A DNA stretch of 64,000 nt from Babylonia areolata (GCF_041734735.1 NC_134878.1:3077001-3141000), one strand, 5' to 3'. Counted from the stretch's first letter, positions 23,881 to 34,876 are shown. Numbers and translations: made by a program. The notes: generated from the letters alone by a model not told the origin.

Positions 23881-25935
23881 CAGGAATACAGACAGACAAG
23901 AAGACACACACAGAAAGACACGAGCATAAAGACACACTGGCATAAAGAAACAGGCAGGAAGACACATGGACACAGACAGGAAGACACACATGGACACAGA
24001 CAGGATGACACACAGACAGGAAAGACACACATGGACACAGACAGGATGACACACACGGACACAGACAGGATGGCACACAGACAGGAAGACACACATGGAC
24101 ACAGACAGGATGACACACAGACAGGAAAGACACACATGGACACAGACAGGATGACACACAGACAGGAAAGACTTGCATGGACACAGACAGGATGACACAC
24201 ACGGACACAGACAGGATGACACACAGACAGGAAAGACTTGCATGGACACAGACAGGATGACACACACGGACACAGACAGGAAGACACACATGGACACAGA
24301 CAGGATGACACACATGGACACAGACAGTAAGACACACAGGCATGAAAACACACATGGACACGGACAGGAAGACACACATGGACACAGACAGTAAGACACA
24401 CAGGCAGGAAGACACACTTGGACACAGACAGGAAGACACACAGGCATGAAGACACACTTGGACACAGACAGTAAAACACACAGGCATGAAGACACACATG
24501 GACACAGACAGTAAAACACACAGGCAGGAAGACACACTTGGACACAGACAGGAAGACACACAGGCATGAAGACACACATGGACACAGACAGTAAGACACA
24601 CCACACAGGCAGAAAGACACACATGATCACAGACAGGAAGACACACAGGCATGAAGACACACATGGACACAGACAGGAAGACACACAGGCATGAAGACAC
24701 ACATGGACACAGACAGTAAAACACACAGGCAGAAAGACACACATGATCACAGACAGTAAGACACACAGGCAGGAAGACACACTTGGACACAGACAGGAAG
24801 ACACACAGGCATGAAGACACACTTGGACACAGACAGTAAAACACACAGGCAGGAAGACACACATGATCACAGACAGTAAGACACACAGGCAGGAAGACAC
24901 ACATGATCACAGACAGTAAGACACACAGGCAGGAAAACACACATGGACACAGACAGGAAAGACACACATGGACACAGGCAGGAAGACAAAAGAAAGACAC
25001 ACATGGACACAGGAAGACAAAAGGAAGACTCACATAGACACAAGCAGGAAGACACACATGGACACAGACAGGAGGACACATGGACACAGACCGGAAGACA
25101 CACAGACAGAAAGACACGCGTGGACACAGGAAGACACGTGGACACAAACAGTAAGACACACATGGACGCAAGCAGGAAGACACATGGACACAGACACAGG
25201 CAGGAAGACACATGGACACAGACAGAAAGACAGACAGGAAGTCACACACGGACACTACAGGAAGACACACATGGACACAGACAGGAAGACACACTGACAG
25301 GAAGACACACATTGACACAGGCAAGAAGACACACTGACAGGAAGACACACATTGACACAGGCAAGAAGACACATGGACACAGACAGGAAGACACACTGAC
25401 AGGAAGATACACATAGACACAGGCAGGAAGACACACAGCAAGACACACATTGGCTCAGACATTAAGACACATATGGACACAAACAGGAAGACACATGGAC
25501 ACACACAGGAAGACACACATGAACAAAGGCAGGAAGACATACATGGACACAGACAGGAAGACACACAGGCAGGAAAGACACACATGGACACAGGCAGGAA
25601 GACACACATGGACACAGACAGGATGACACACATAGACACTGACTGGAAGATACACAGGGTGGAAGACAGTGGCAGGGATACACACAGGAAGACATACAGA
25701 CAGGAAGACACATTGGAAGACATACAGGCAGGAAGACACATAGAAGACATACAGGCAGGAAGACACATGGAAGACATACAGGCAGGAAGGCACATGAAAG
25801 ACATACAGGAACATATACTGGCAGGAAGACACATGGAAGACACACAGGCAAGAAGACACATGGAAGACACAGGTAGGAAGACACACAGGCAAGAAGACAC
25901 GTAGGCAGGAGGACACACAGGAATACATTGACGCA
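23640..25935. repeat. 2.3-kb minisatellite, 24-bp core unit
   Basis: Units like ACACACATGGACACAGACAG + GAAG, with variants missing a half or carrying GGCATGAAG, repeat about 90 times and include a CA tract at 23,837-23,878. Since 24 is a multiple of three and the minus strand lacks stops, a minus-strand frame stays open for more than 700 codons (Cys/Val/Leu-rich). That is an array by-product, not a gene. It fills intron 3. Confidence 0.93.
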
Positions 25936-26042
25936 AAAAGACACATGTGCATGTACTTCTGCGCGCAAGCGTGTGTGTGTATGCTTGTGTGTCTGTGTGC
26001 GTTTGTGTCTACATCTGTGTGTGTGTGTGTGTGTGTGTGCAG
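25936..26042. repeat. GT-rich tract ending at the exon 4 acceptor
   Basis: GT dinucleotides run directly into gtgtgtgcag, so the microsatellite supplies the sequence normally occupied by the polypyrimidine tract. Confidence 0.9.
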
Positions 26043-26129
26043 GAGGGGTCAAAGGGTTGCAGTCAAAAAATATTATAACGAGGAGTTTCAACTGACTCCT
26101 CAGATTCGAACAGAAGTGAAGACTGTCCG
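26043..26129 (+). CDS. Guanylate cyclase exon 4: kinase-homology N-lobe (VAVKKY)
   Basis: The acceptor gtgtgtgtgcag is directly the end of a GT microsatellite. One base completes the Val codon of exon 3, then the frame reads RGQRVAVKKYYNEEFQ and LTPQIRTEVKTV. VAVKK carries the strand-3 lysine of the kinase fold, and the Glu in RTEVKTV is in the place of the helix-C glutamate. The domain regulates the cyclase and binds ATP rather than phosphorylating. The donor gtaagc leaves phase 2, matching exon 5. It lies about 90 nt after the end of a 2.3-kb minisatellite. Confidence 0.9.
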
Positions 26130-26504
26130 GTAAGCGACAAAGAGGGGTGAGTGGGAGAGAGTGAGAGACAGACAGGGTGGAAAGTTTTCTTTTTAAAAGG
26201 AAAAGGAATAAGCCAAGTGGTCTCTTTTCATCCCGGCCTCACCAAAAGAGAAAAGTTCATGTGGATACCATCCACAGTTTGCAATAACATGTTATTGAAT
26301 GGAGTGTGTGTACCTATGTCCGAGTGTGGGCGTGCACGTGCGCCTGTGTGAATATGTGTGTGTGCGTGTGTGTGTGTGTGTGTGTGTGGAAGCGTGCAGC
26401 TGCGTTGCACAATCATAAAAAGGGGGGGAGGCGATGGGAAGAGGAGATGACTGAGCTGGAAGAGCTGGATGAAAAGAGTAAGGTGGTAGACGTTACTGAG
26501 AATT

Positions 26505-27090
26505 GGTAACAGCTCCTTTAAGCGTATCTACAATAGGATGAAGCATGTTAATTGCAACAGGAGTGCTGAGAATGCATAACACCTCCCTTAAGCGTATCTA
26601 CAGTAGGATGAAGCATGCTGATCACAAGAGTGCTGAGAATACATAACAACTACCAAGCGTATCTACAACAGGATGAAGCATGCTGATCAGTGCTAGTGCT
26701 GAAAATACATAACAACTAGCAAGCGTATCTACAATAGGATGAAGCATGCTGATCACAAGAGTGCTGAAAATACATAACAACTAGCAAGCGTATCTACAAT
26801 AGGATGAAGCATGCTGATCACAAGAGTGCTGAAAATACATAACAACTACCAAGCGTATCTACAACAGGATGAAGCATGCTGATCACAACAAGAGTGCTGA
26901 GAATACATAACAACTATCAAGCGTATCTACAATAGGATGAAGCATGCTGATCACAACAAGAGTGCTGAGAATACATAACAACTACCAAGCGTATCTACAA
27001 CAGGATGAAGCATGCTGATCACAACAAGAGTGCTGAGAATACATAACAACTATCAAGCGTATCTACAATAGGATAAGGATTGCTGATCAC
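26505..27090. repeat. Minisatellite, ~60-66-bp unit (9 copies)
   Basis: The unit contains GAGAATACATAACAACTACC, AAGCGTATCTACAATAGGAT and GAAGCATGCTGATCACAA; spacing varies by 3 bp through gain or loss of AAC. It sits in intron 4. Confidence 0.93.
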
Positions 27091-27099
27091 AACAAGAAT

Positions 27100-27260
27100 G
27101 GAGTGGTGGCCTAGTGGAAGCACGCCCCACTAGAAAGCGAGTGTGCACACATTCGAATCCCATATACGGACCTGGATTTGTACTGTGCTGACACGATGAA
27201 CCGAGTTCCACTATGTACCATGCACCTTGTGTACCTATCACAGTGGATTTCTCCTACAGA
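27100..27260 (+). mobile_element. tRNA-like SINE, + strand
   Basis: A box TGGCCTAGTGGAAGCACG and B box ACATTCGAATCCC at tRNA spacing, then a short body. Directly after the minisatellite. Confidence 0.65.
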
Positions 27261-27394
27261 ATTTTGCAGATGACAACACTCTCGTTGCCATGGGTTCTTC
27301 TTCAGTGCGGTAAGTGTGTGCTGCACTCGAGACCTCAGTATATCGTCTCATCCAAATGACTAAACTTTCAGTTTAATTTTCCATTCAACATGGG

Positions 27395-27500
27395 AGAAAG
27401 GGCGAGAGCGTGATTCGAACCCAGACCCTCACAGACTTTCTGCATTGGCAGATGAGCGTCTTAACCATTCTGCCACCTTCCTCCAGTGCTGTACAATACC
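27395..27500 (-). mobile_element. tRNA-like SINE head, minus strand
   Basis: On the minus strand TGGCAGAATGGTTAAGACG (A box) and GGTTCGAATCAC (B box) are spaced as in tRNA genes. Short copy about 110 bp before the exon 5 region. Confidence 0.65.
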
Positions 27501-27529
27501 GTACAAGAAAAGGACCAATCCACGGCAGA

Positions 27530-27600
27530 TACAAACAGTGTGCATGCGCGCACGTGCGTGCGCGCGCGCGCGCGCGTGCGTGTGTATGTGTGTGTTGGGT
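27530..27600. repeat. CG/TG alternating tract before exon 5
   Basis: Alternating purine-pyrimidine (GTGCGCGCGCGCGC and TGTGTGTG) ends about 10 bp before the exon 5 acceptor. Such tracts can adopt Z-DNA. Confidence 0.9.
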
Positions 27601-27609
27601 TGGTTGCAG

Positions 27610-27753
27610 GCAACTGGTGCACCCCAACCTGTGTCAGTTCATCGGAGGAACGGTGCATCCCGGCTGCGTGTACATCCTGTACGAGTACTGCTCCCAGGGC
27701 AGTCTGATCGATCTGATGAATAACGAGGACTTCCCCCTCAACTGGGCATTCAG
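27610..27753 (+). CDS. Guanylate cyclase exon 5: kinase-homology hinge region
   Basis: The frame completes an Arg codon, then reads QLVHPNLCQFIGGTVHPG, CVYILYEYCSQGSL and IDLMNNEDFPLNWAF. This is the classic L.HPNL..FIG...V..EYC..GSL.D segment linking the N- and C-lobes of the receptor-cyclase kinase-homology domain, ending at the W.FR helix. The donor is AG|gtcaac, phase 2, matching exon 6. The acceptor sits at the end of a CG/TG-rich tract. A 35-bp minisatellite begins about 55 nt after the donor. Confidence 0.92.
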
Positions 27754-27809
27754 GTCAACCTTCCCCCCTCCCTTCTCCCTCTTCCATCGCTCCAGTCTGT
27801 ACTGTGGAA

Positions 27810-29915
27810 ATGGGCCAGGGTGTCTTTCCTGTTTGTTCCCATGGTGATGACCCAGGGTATCTTTCCTGTCTGTCCTATGATAATAACCCAGGGTGTATTT
27901 CCTGTCAATTCTATGATGACCAAGGGTGTCTTTCCTGTCTGTTGTCATAGTGATGATCCAGGGTGTCTTTCCTATCTCTCCTTTAGGGATGACCCAGGGT
28001 ATCTTTCCTCTCTGTCCTGTAGTAATGATCCAGGGTGTCTTTCCTCTGTCCTATAGTGCTGACCCATGGTATCTTTCTTCTCTGTCCTATAGTGATGATC
28101 GAGGGTATCTTTCCTCTCTGTCCTATAGTGATTACACAGGGTGTATTTCCTCTCTGTTCCATTGTGATGACCCAGGGTATCTATCCTCTCTGTCCTGTAG
28201 TAATGATCCAGGGTGTCTTTCCTCTGTCCTATAGTGATGACCCATGGTATCTTTCCTCTCTGTCCTATAGTGATGATCCAGGGTATCTTTCCTCTCTGTC
28301 CTATAGTGATTACACAGGGTGTATTTCCTCTCTGTTCCATTGTGATGACCCAGGGTATCTTTCCTCTCTGTCCTGTAGTAATGATCCAGGGTGTCTTTCC
28401 TCTGTCCTATGGTGCTGACCCATGGTATCTTTCTTCTCTGTCCTATAGTGATGATCCAGGGTATCTTTCCTCTCTGTCCTATAGTGATTACACAGGGTGT
28501 ATTTCCTCTCTGTTCCATTGTGATGACCCAGGGTATCTATCCTCTCTGTCCTGTAGTAATGATCCAGGGTGTCTTTCCTCTGTCCTATGGTGCTGACCCA
28601 TGGTATCTTTCTTCTCTGTCCTATAGTGATGATCCAGGGTATCTTTCCTCTCTGTCCTATAGTGATTACACAGGGTGTATTTCCTCTCTGTTCCATTGTG
28701 ATGACCCAGGGTATCTATCCTCTCTGTCCTGTAGTAATGATCCAGGGTGTCTTTCCTCTGTCCTATAGTGATGATCCAGGGTGTCTTTCCTATCTCTCCT
28801 TTAGTGATGACCCAGGGTATCTTTCCTCTCTGTCCTGTAGCAATGATCCAGGATATCTTTCGTCTCTGTCCTGTAGTGATGATTCAGGGTGTCTTTCCTG
28901 TCTGTTGTCATGGTGATGATCCAGGGTGTCATTCCTATCTCCCCTTTAGTGATGACACAGGGTGTCTTTCCTCTCTGTCTTATAGTGATGATCCAGGGTA
29001 TCTTTCCTCTCTGTCCTATAGTGATGACACAGGGTGTCTTTCCTCTCTGTCTTATAGTGATGATCCAGGGTATCTTTCCTCTCTGTCCTATAGTGATGAC
29101 ACAGGGTGTCTTTCCTCTCTGTCTTATAGTGATGATCCAGGGTATCTTTCCTCTCTGTCCTATAGTGATGACACAGGGTGTCTTTCCTCTCTGTCTTATA
29201 GTGATGATCCAGGGTATCTTTCCTCTCTGTCCTATAGTGATGACACAGGGTGTCTTTCCTCTCTATCCTATGGCCATGACACAGGGTGTCTTTCTTCTCT
29301 GTCCTATAGTGATGACACAGGGTGTATTTCCTCTCTCTCCTTTAGTGATGACCCAAGGTATCTTTCCTCTCTGTCCTATAGTGATGACACAGGGTGTCTT
29401 TGCCGTCTGTCCTGTAGTGGTGACCCAGGGTGTCCGTCCTCTCTGTTCTCATGGTGATGACCCAGGGTGTCCGTCCTCTCTGTTCTCATGGTGATGACCC
29501 AGGGTGTCCGTCCTCTCTGTTCTCATGGTGATGACCCAGGGTGTCCGTCCTCTCTGCTCTCATGGTGATGACCCAGGGTGTCCGTCCTCTATGTTCTCAT
29601 GGTGATGACCCAGGGTGTCCGTCCTCTCTGTTGTCATGGTGATGACCCAGGGTGTCCGTCCTCTCTGTTGTCATGGTGATGACCCAGGGTGTCCGTCCTC
29701 TCTGCTCTCATGGTGATGACCCAGGGTGTCCGTCCTCTCTGTTGTCATGGTGATGACCCAGGGTGTCCGTCCTCTCTGCTCTCATGGTGATGACCCAGGG
29801 TGTCCGTCCTCTCTGTTGTCATGGTGATGACCCAGGGTGTCCGTCCTCTCTGTTGTCATGGTGATGACCCAGGGTGTCCGTCCTCTCTGTTGTCATGGTG
29901 ATGGCCCATGTTCTC
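27810..29915 (+). repeat. Minisatellite, 35-bp unit containing a consensus 3' splice site (~58 copies)
   Basis: The unit TGATGACCCAGGGTGTCTTT + CCTCTCTGTCCTATAG repeats through intron 5. Each unit has a pyrimidine tract closed by ATAG, a textbook acceptor. There are 178-bp higher-order blocks at about 28.03-28.75 kb, 72-bp dimers at 28.95-29.26 kb, and a GTCCGTCCTCTCTGTTGTCA variant with no TAG from 29.43 kb on. Open frames on both strands are by-products. Confidence 0.95.
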
Positions 29916-30446
29916 TTTTAGTGTCAATAGTACCCACACCTTTTGGGAATTCACCGTCAGTTGGCATTAAGATCCAAGGCCCATAGCAATTTTACTATAA
30001 TAAAATGGTTTTGGCCAATAAGGCTCTGCCGTCTGGAAATTCTGCTAGAATATTCCTCTTTTCTATGGCTCTCTTCATTTCTGGCTTTGACCTCTGTTGT
30101 CTTTCGTCACTTTCTTATGGTTTTCTGCATTGTTGTTTTATCAACTTGTTGCCTGTTTTCAGAAAGACTCTATTGTTTTCGTTCTTGGACTTGATAATGG
30201 ACTTTGGACTTAATGACTGCATAATTGTACCAAATTGTATTTTCTTTTTTTTTGTTCTTCTTCTTGTTCTTCTTTTTATCATGGATGATCACGCCTATAT
30301 TCAGGTCAGTCTTTTGAATCCTCTGGTGAAGAGGCATATCCGAGGCTAGTTTGCATGAGTGTGACTCAACTTATGTCTGATTATCACGGACGATGCTGAT
30401 AGTGATAATGACGAAGATAGTGACGTGGTGTTGGTGGCTACGTCAG
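29916..30446. other. Intron 5 unique end
   Basis: Unique AT-rich DNA between the array and exon 6. A T-rich tract lies at 30,240-30,275. No gene seen. Confidence 0.5.
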
Positions 30447-30568
30447 GTTTTCCTTGCTGGCAGACGTGTCACGTGGTATGGCCTTCCTGCACAAACACAA
30501 CGTCATCCACGGCAACCTCAAGTCCTCCAACTGTGTGGTGGACGACCGCTGGACCTGTAAAGTCACAG
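30447..30568 (+). CDS. Guanylate cyclase exon 6: pseudo-catalytic loop HGNLKSSN
   Basis: After a cgtcag acceptor the frame reads FSLLADVSRGMAFLHKHN, then VIHGNLKSSNCVVDDRW and TCKVT. HGNLKSSNC stands where active kinases have HRDLK..N; the catalytic Asp is Asn, as in all receptor cyclases, so this is a pseudokinase. The Asn of KSSN, which coordinates metal in kinases, is kept. The exon ends one base into the Asp codon of DFGL (donor gtccgt, phase 1), which exon 7 completes. A TCTG/CA microsatellite starts within about 30 nt of the donor. Confidence 0.93.
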
Positions 30569-30584
30569 GTCCGTCTCTATGTCT

Positions 30585-30607
30585 GTCTCTCTCTCTCTTT
30601 CTGTGTC

Positions 30608-30638
<31 letters not shown>

Positions 30639-30680
30639 GTTTCTGTATGTCTGTCTCTCTGTCTGTCTGTCTGTCTGTCT

Positions 30681-30737
<57 letters not shown>
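30585..30737. repeat. TCTG/TC then CA microsatellite after exon 6
   Basis: About 95 bp of TCTG/TCTC repeats followed by about 52 bp of CA, beginning within about 20 nt of the exon 6 donor. Confidence 0.95.
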
Positions 30738-30869
30738 CAACCTGGGGTCTTCCAATTGTGTGTACATGGACTGAATCAACAGCACAGGATCAGTTACTTT
30801 TTCTTTGAAAGATGAAATGGAGATAATAGCACCTCCAGAGATTACACATTCAACATCGATTCAACCCCC

Positions 30870-31930
30870 CTCCTTTGCTTGCACATTCACTCCCCCTCCT
30901 TTACTTGCACATCCACTCCCCTCCATTGCTTGCACATCCACTCCGCTTCTTTACGTGCACATCCACTCCGCTTCTTTACGTGCACATCCACTCCGCTTCT
31001 TTACGTGCACATCCACTCCGCTCCTTACTTGCACATCCACTCCCCTCCTTTACGTGCACATCCACTCCGCTCCTTTACGTGCACATCCACTCCTCACCTT
31101 TACTTGCACATCCACTCTCCTCCTTTACTTGCACATTGCTTGCACATCCACTCCCCTCCATTGCTTGCACATCCACTCCCCTCCTTTACTTGCACATCCA
31201 CTCCCCTCCTTTACGTGCACATCCACTCCGCTCCTTTACGTGCACATCCACTCCTCACCTCCTTTACTTGCACATTGCTTGCACATCCACTCCCCTCCTT
31301 TACTTGCACATCCACTCCCCTCCTTTACGTGCACATCCACTCCGCTCCTTTACGTGCACATCCACTCCCCTCCTTTACTTGCACATTGCTTGCACATCCA
31401 CTCCCCTCCTTTACTTGCACATCCACTCCCCTCCTTACGTGCACATCCACTCCACTCCTTTACATGTACATCCACTCCTCACCTCCTTTACTTGCACATC
31501 CACTCCCCTCCTTTACTTGCACATTGCTTGCACATCCACTCCACTCCTTTACATGTACATCCACTCCCCTCCTTTACTTGCACATCCACTCCCCTCCTTT
31601 ACTTGTTGCACATCCACTCCCCTCCTTTACTTGCACATTACTTGCACATCCACTCCCCTCCTTTACGTCCACTCATCACCTCCTTGTACATCCACTCCTC
31701 TCCTTTACTTGCACATCCACTCCCCTCCTTTACGTCCACTCATCACCTCCTTGTACATCCACTCCTCTCCTTTACGTGCACATCCACTCCCCTCCTTACT
31801 TGCACATCCACTCCCCTCCTTTACTTGCACATCCACTCCCCTCCTTTACGTGCACATCCACTCCCCTCGTGCTTGCACATCTACTCCTCACCTCCTTTGC
31901 TTGCACATGCACTCCCCTTCGTCAGCTTGC
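30870..31930. repeat. Minisatellite, 25-bp unit (~43 copies)
   Basis: The unit TTGCACATCCACTCCCCTCC + TTTAC, with TACGTGCACATCCACTCCGC variants, fills 1 kb of intron 6. Stop-free frames on the + strand are by-products. Confidence 0.95.
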
Positions 31931-32387
31931 AGAGGAATGCAGAAACCAGCACCATAAATAGCGCCGCAGCCGCCACCACCACCACCACCACATCCATTTC
32001 ACCTCCCCTCCCCTCTCCTCCCCTGCTTACAAAGGAATGCAAACAACACCACCACCACCACCACATCTATTTCCCCTCCCCTCCTCTCTCCTCCCCACCC
32101 CTCCCCTGCTTACAAAGGAATGCAAACACCACCACCACATCCATATCCCCTCTCCTCCCCTCTCCTCCTCTGCTTACAAAGGAATGCAAACACCACCACC
32201 ACCACCACATCCATATCCCCTCCCCTCCCCTCTCCTCCTCTACTTACAAAGGAATGCAAACACCACCACCACCACATCCATTTCCCCTCCCCTCAACTCC
32301 CCTCCCCTTCCCTCCCCTGCTTACACAGGAATGCAAACACCACCACCACCACCACCACCACATCCTTTTCCCCTCCCCTCTGCGCAG
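31931..32387 (+). repeat. ~75-85-bp tandem unit built from the exon 7 polypyrimidine tract
   Basis: Six copies of a unit (TTACAAAGGAATGCAAACAC, CACCACCACC, TTTCCCCTCCCCTCTCC) lead up to exon 7. The last copy ends with CCCCTCTGCGCAG, the real acceptor; earlier copies end CTGCTTACAAAGG. So the array multiplied the 3' intron end of exon 7. Confidence 0.9.
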
Positions 32388-32599
32388 ACTTCGGGCTCAC
32401 AGAGTACCGGCGGGAGAGCTCCACGGACGAGGACGAGGAGGAGCTGCGGATGCGGCACAAGGAGAAGATGCGGAGGGACGGCGTGTACCGGGCCCCCGAG
32501 GCCGACACCGACCTTCAGCCTGCCTCTGACGTCTTCTCCTTCGCTGTCATCATGGTGGAGGTGGCCACCAGAGAGAGGATCCAGTCACGTGGTGCTCAG
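32388..32599 (+). CDS. Guanylate cyclase exon 7: DFGL and kinase-homology C-lobe
   Basis: The acceptor ctctgcgcag lies at the end of a long polypyrimidine array. The split Asp codon is completed and the frame reads FGLTEYRRESSTDEDEEE, then LRMRHKEKMRRDGVYRAPEA, then DVFSFAVIMVEVATRERI and QSRGAQ. FGLTEYR follows the kinase DFG pattern, YRAPE matches APE, and SDVFSF.VIM.E matches the helix-F motif of the family. The acidic ESSTDEDEEE insert after DFG is longer than in vertebrate relatives. The donor CAG|gtctgt leaves phase 0. A 52-bp minisatellite begins about 15 nt into the following intron. Confidence 0.9.
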
Positions 32600-32614
32600 G
32601 TCTGTTTCCTGTCC

Positions 32615-32785
32615 CTATCTGTGTGTGTTGAAGAGGTGTTGGAGGTGTTCAGGGTATCCCTCCATTGTCTGTGTGCGTTCAAGAGGTGTTGGAGGTGTTC
32701 AAGGTATCCCTCCATTGTCTGTGTGCGTTCAAGAGGTGTTGGAGGTGTTCAAGGTATCCCTCCATTGTCTGTGTCGTGTTCGTTC
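32615..32785 (+). repeat. 52-bp minisatellite, forward array (3-4 copies)
   Basis: The unit GTTCAAGAGGTGTTGGAGGT + GTTCAAGGTATCCCTCCATT + GTCTGTGTGC starts about 15 nt after the exon 7 donor. The reverse complement of this unit makes the array at 41.09-42.29 kb. Confidence 0.95.
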
Positions 32786-33380
32786 GTTCTTTTGCTTAAC
32801 GTCTATCCACATTTGTGATTTTAGACGAAAATCCATTATCTCCCCACCCCACCCATGCCTTAAATCATCACTACTTCCCCTGTTCCTCTCTCCTCAATTA
32901 GCATTAAAAAAGAAAAAAAAAGGAAAAAAAGGAAATGAAATAAACTAACTAGTCAACCAGTAGACTCACAACAAAGAGCCAGTTGTGCTCCATATTAAAC
33001 TCTGAACTATTTCAAACACATGTTGATTATCATATAAGACATTTCTAACGGAAGCAGATGGAACTGCAGATTTTGTAAAGGACATCGGTAAATATGGTTT
33101 GAACTGCTCACATTTATAGATGATATGCACGTGGGTAATTTCATTGCCGCAAATGCAAGTCACATTTGAAGTATATTTTGTTTTTGTGGCATCCAGTCGT
33201 AGTCTGTATATTAGACTGGTGAGCCCTCTGCTACTGTGATGTCCTTTTGTTTAAAAGAAAACTTGCGATCATTTTTTCGCGATCTGTTGTCAGTATTTTC
33301 TCTGTCAGGATCAGACTCCAGTTTTAGTTTATTGACGTGGTTCCAGTAAGTTTTCTCCAGCAGAGAATAACCTTCTTGTA
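32786..33380 (-). mobile_element. I-type LINE tail, minus strand, degraded
   Basis: The minus strand at about 32,966-33,163 reads TCICGNEITHVHIIYKCEQF and KPYLPMSF, the C-x-C...H....C motif and following leucine-rich stretch found at the C-terminus of I/Nimb-type LINE proteins. The 3' end lies near GTTCGTTCGTTC at 32.79 kb. Strongly truncated. Confidence 0.5.
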
Positions 33381-33605
33381 ATGTATCAGTATCAGTATCA
33401 GTAGCTCAAGGATTCCTTCTGGTAATGTATCAGTATCAGTAGCTCAAGGAGGCGTCACTGCGTTCGGTCAAATCTATATACGCTACAACACATCTGCCAA
33501 GCAGATGCCTGACCAGCAGCGTAACCCAACACGCTTAGTCAGGCCTTAGAAAAAAATAAAGTAAAATAAAATAAAATAAATAAATAAATAAATAAAATAA
33601 TGAAT
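33381..33605 (+). mobile_element. Short retroposon with (TAAA)n tail
   Basis: TCAGTATCAGTAGCTCAAGG is present twice, followed by the body ending AACCCAACACGCTTAGTCAGG and CCTTAG, then (AAAATAAAATAA)n and (TAAA)n. The CAGGCCTT.A + A-rich tail is common in gastropod SINE-like repeats (from memory). Confidence 0.65.
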
Positions 33606-33960
33606 ATGGAATACGAATTTCTATGGCATTGTAAAAGTTCATTGCGCCTTTTCCCACACAACGATCCACCCGCTCATTTGTCACGATTCCTTCGTGAGAA
33701 GGGATCCAACAAAAATTAATCTTACCTTTGTTTTGATTACTCTATTGCTTAGAAAAGCTTTTAAATAATTTAGTCCATCAGCCAGCAGGTTAATCGGTAC
33801 CACTCATAGTGGAATTGTCTATGTCCGTAGATGTCAGAAAATCATGATAATGTTGTGAACGTGGCAACTTTCTGCCTGTTATCACGTGATTTCTAACCCC
33901 ACCCTTACGCGTTGAGAACGCGCACCGTGATCAAGCTCTGTTCTCACACAGCCTAAACTA
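33606..33960. other. Intron 7 unique stretch
   Basis: No gene, array or SINE head recognised. Confidence 0.5.
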
Positions 33961-34676
33961 TTGAAGATAGAAAGAAAATTATTGAACAAAAAAGATGTAT
34001 AATAGCATGCTAAACAACTTTTGTTCTTATACTTTTGTTCTTATAAGTATATCAATTTATTATTCGTTCATGAAACATTGTGGAGCTCTGAGGATTTCAC
34101 GACATATTCACACAAAATTAGCCACGTTGTTTTTTGTCAAAGCTAACTCGTTAGATACAGGAAGACACTTTTTGAAGCAAAACGAAGCGCAAGGGACTTG
34201 TGAACAACTTTTATTCCCATAAAACTATCAAAATGTTGATCATTTCGGAAAAGTAATCACTTTTGTGAGTGTCATCAAAGATTACGCAACGCGACAAAAT
34301 CCTCAGTTCGTGTTCTGCTTTGTCTAAATGATTGCAAAGAAAAAGGTATTTGCTGAAGAATAAGATGCATAATAGCACGTAAAACAAATTGCGTTCTTAT
34401 GAGCATATCAAAACATTGTTCAGCTCACGAAATGTAGTGCTATTTTGAGGATTTCACAATAAATTCACACGAAATGTGGCACGTCGTCTTCTGTCAAAAC
34501 TAACTGGTTAAATATAGGAAGACATTTATAAAGCGAACTGAAAGGGACTTAAAACAACTTTCATTCTCATGAAACTACGTTGATCGTTTCTGGAAAGTAA
34601 TGACTTTTGTGAGTGTCATCAAAGATTACACAACATAACAAAATGCTCAGTTCGTGTTCCGCTGCTCTGCCTGAAC
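33961..34676. repeat. Two ~360-bp direct repeats
   Basis: Copy 1 runs about 33,961-34,325 and copy 2 about 34,326-34,676; both contain ATAATAGCA, GAGGATTTCAC, AGGAAGACA, GTAATGACTTTTGTGAGTGT-type sequence (copy 1 GTAATCAC) and CTCAGTTCGTGTTC. They are clearly diverged but collinear. They lead directly into the palindrome at 34.68 kb. Confidence 0.8.
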
Positions 34677-34823
34677 GTGACCCGACACCACAAACGGAAC
34701 ATTAAGTCACTGGACGTATTGTACCTTTTGACGTATTGTACCTTTTGATTACATGTTCTTTATAATGATAAAAAGGTACAATACGTCCAGTGACTTAATG
34801 CTCCTTTTGTGGTGTCGGATCAC
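34677..34823. repeat. Palindrome with 53-bp arms
   Basis: The left arm 34,677-34,729 (GTGACCCGACACCACAAACG ... GTACCTTTT) is matched by the reverse complement of 34,771-34,823 with only a few mismatches. The 41-bp spacer repeats GACGTATTGTACCTTTT once more. It sits about 50 bp past the 3' end of the minus-strand gene remnant, so it may be a terminal structure of that element or a strong RNA hairpin. Confidence 0.9.
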
Positions 34824-34876
34824 ACTTATTTATTTAATGGGTACAGATAGTTTCCAGCTGAGATGCTTTCATCAAT

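Noticed and set aside
23608-25936. 766- and 430-codon minus-strand frames rich in Cys
   Set aside because: By-product of the 24-bp array; several frames open at once and no unique sequence.
27810-29915. CRISPR-like regular spacing
   Set aside because: Units are contiguous with no unique spacers, and the host is a eukaryote; it is a minisatellite.
30805-32529. 574-codon + strand frame and two 360-codon frames
   Set aside because: Made by the 25-bp and CACCAC arrays; the 574-codon frame crosses exon 7 in a wrong frame.
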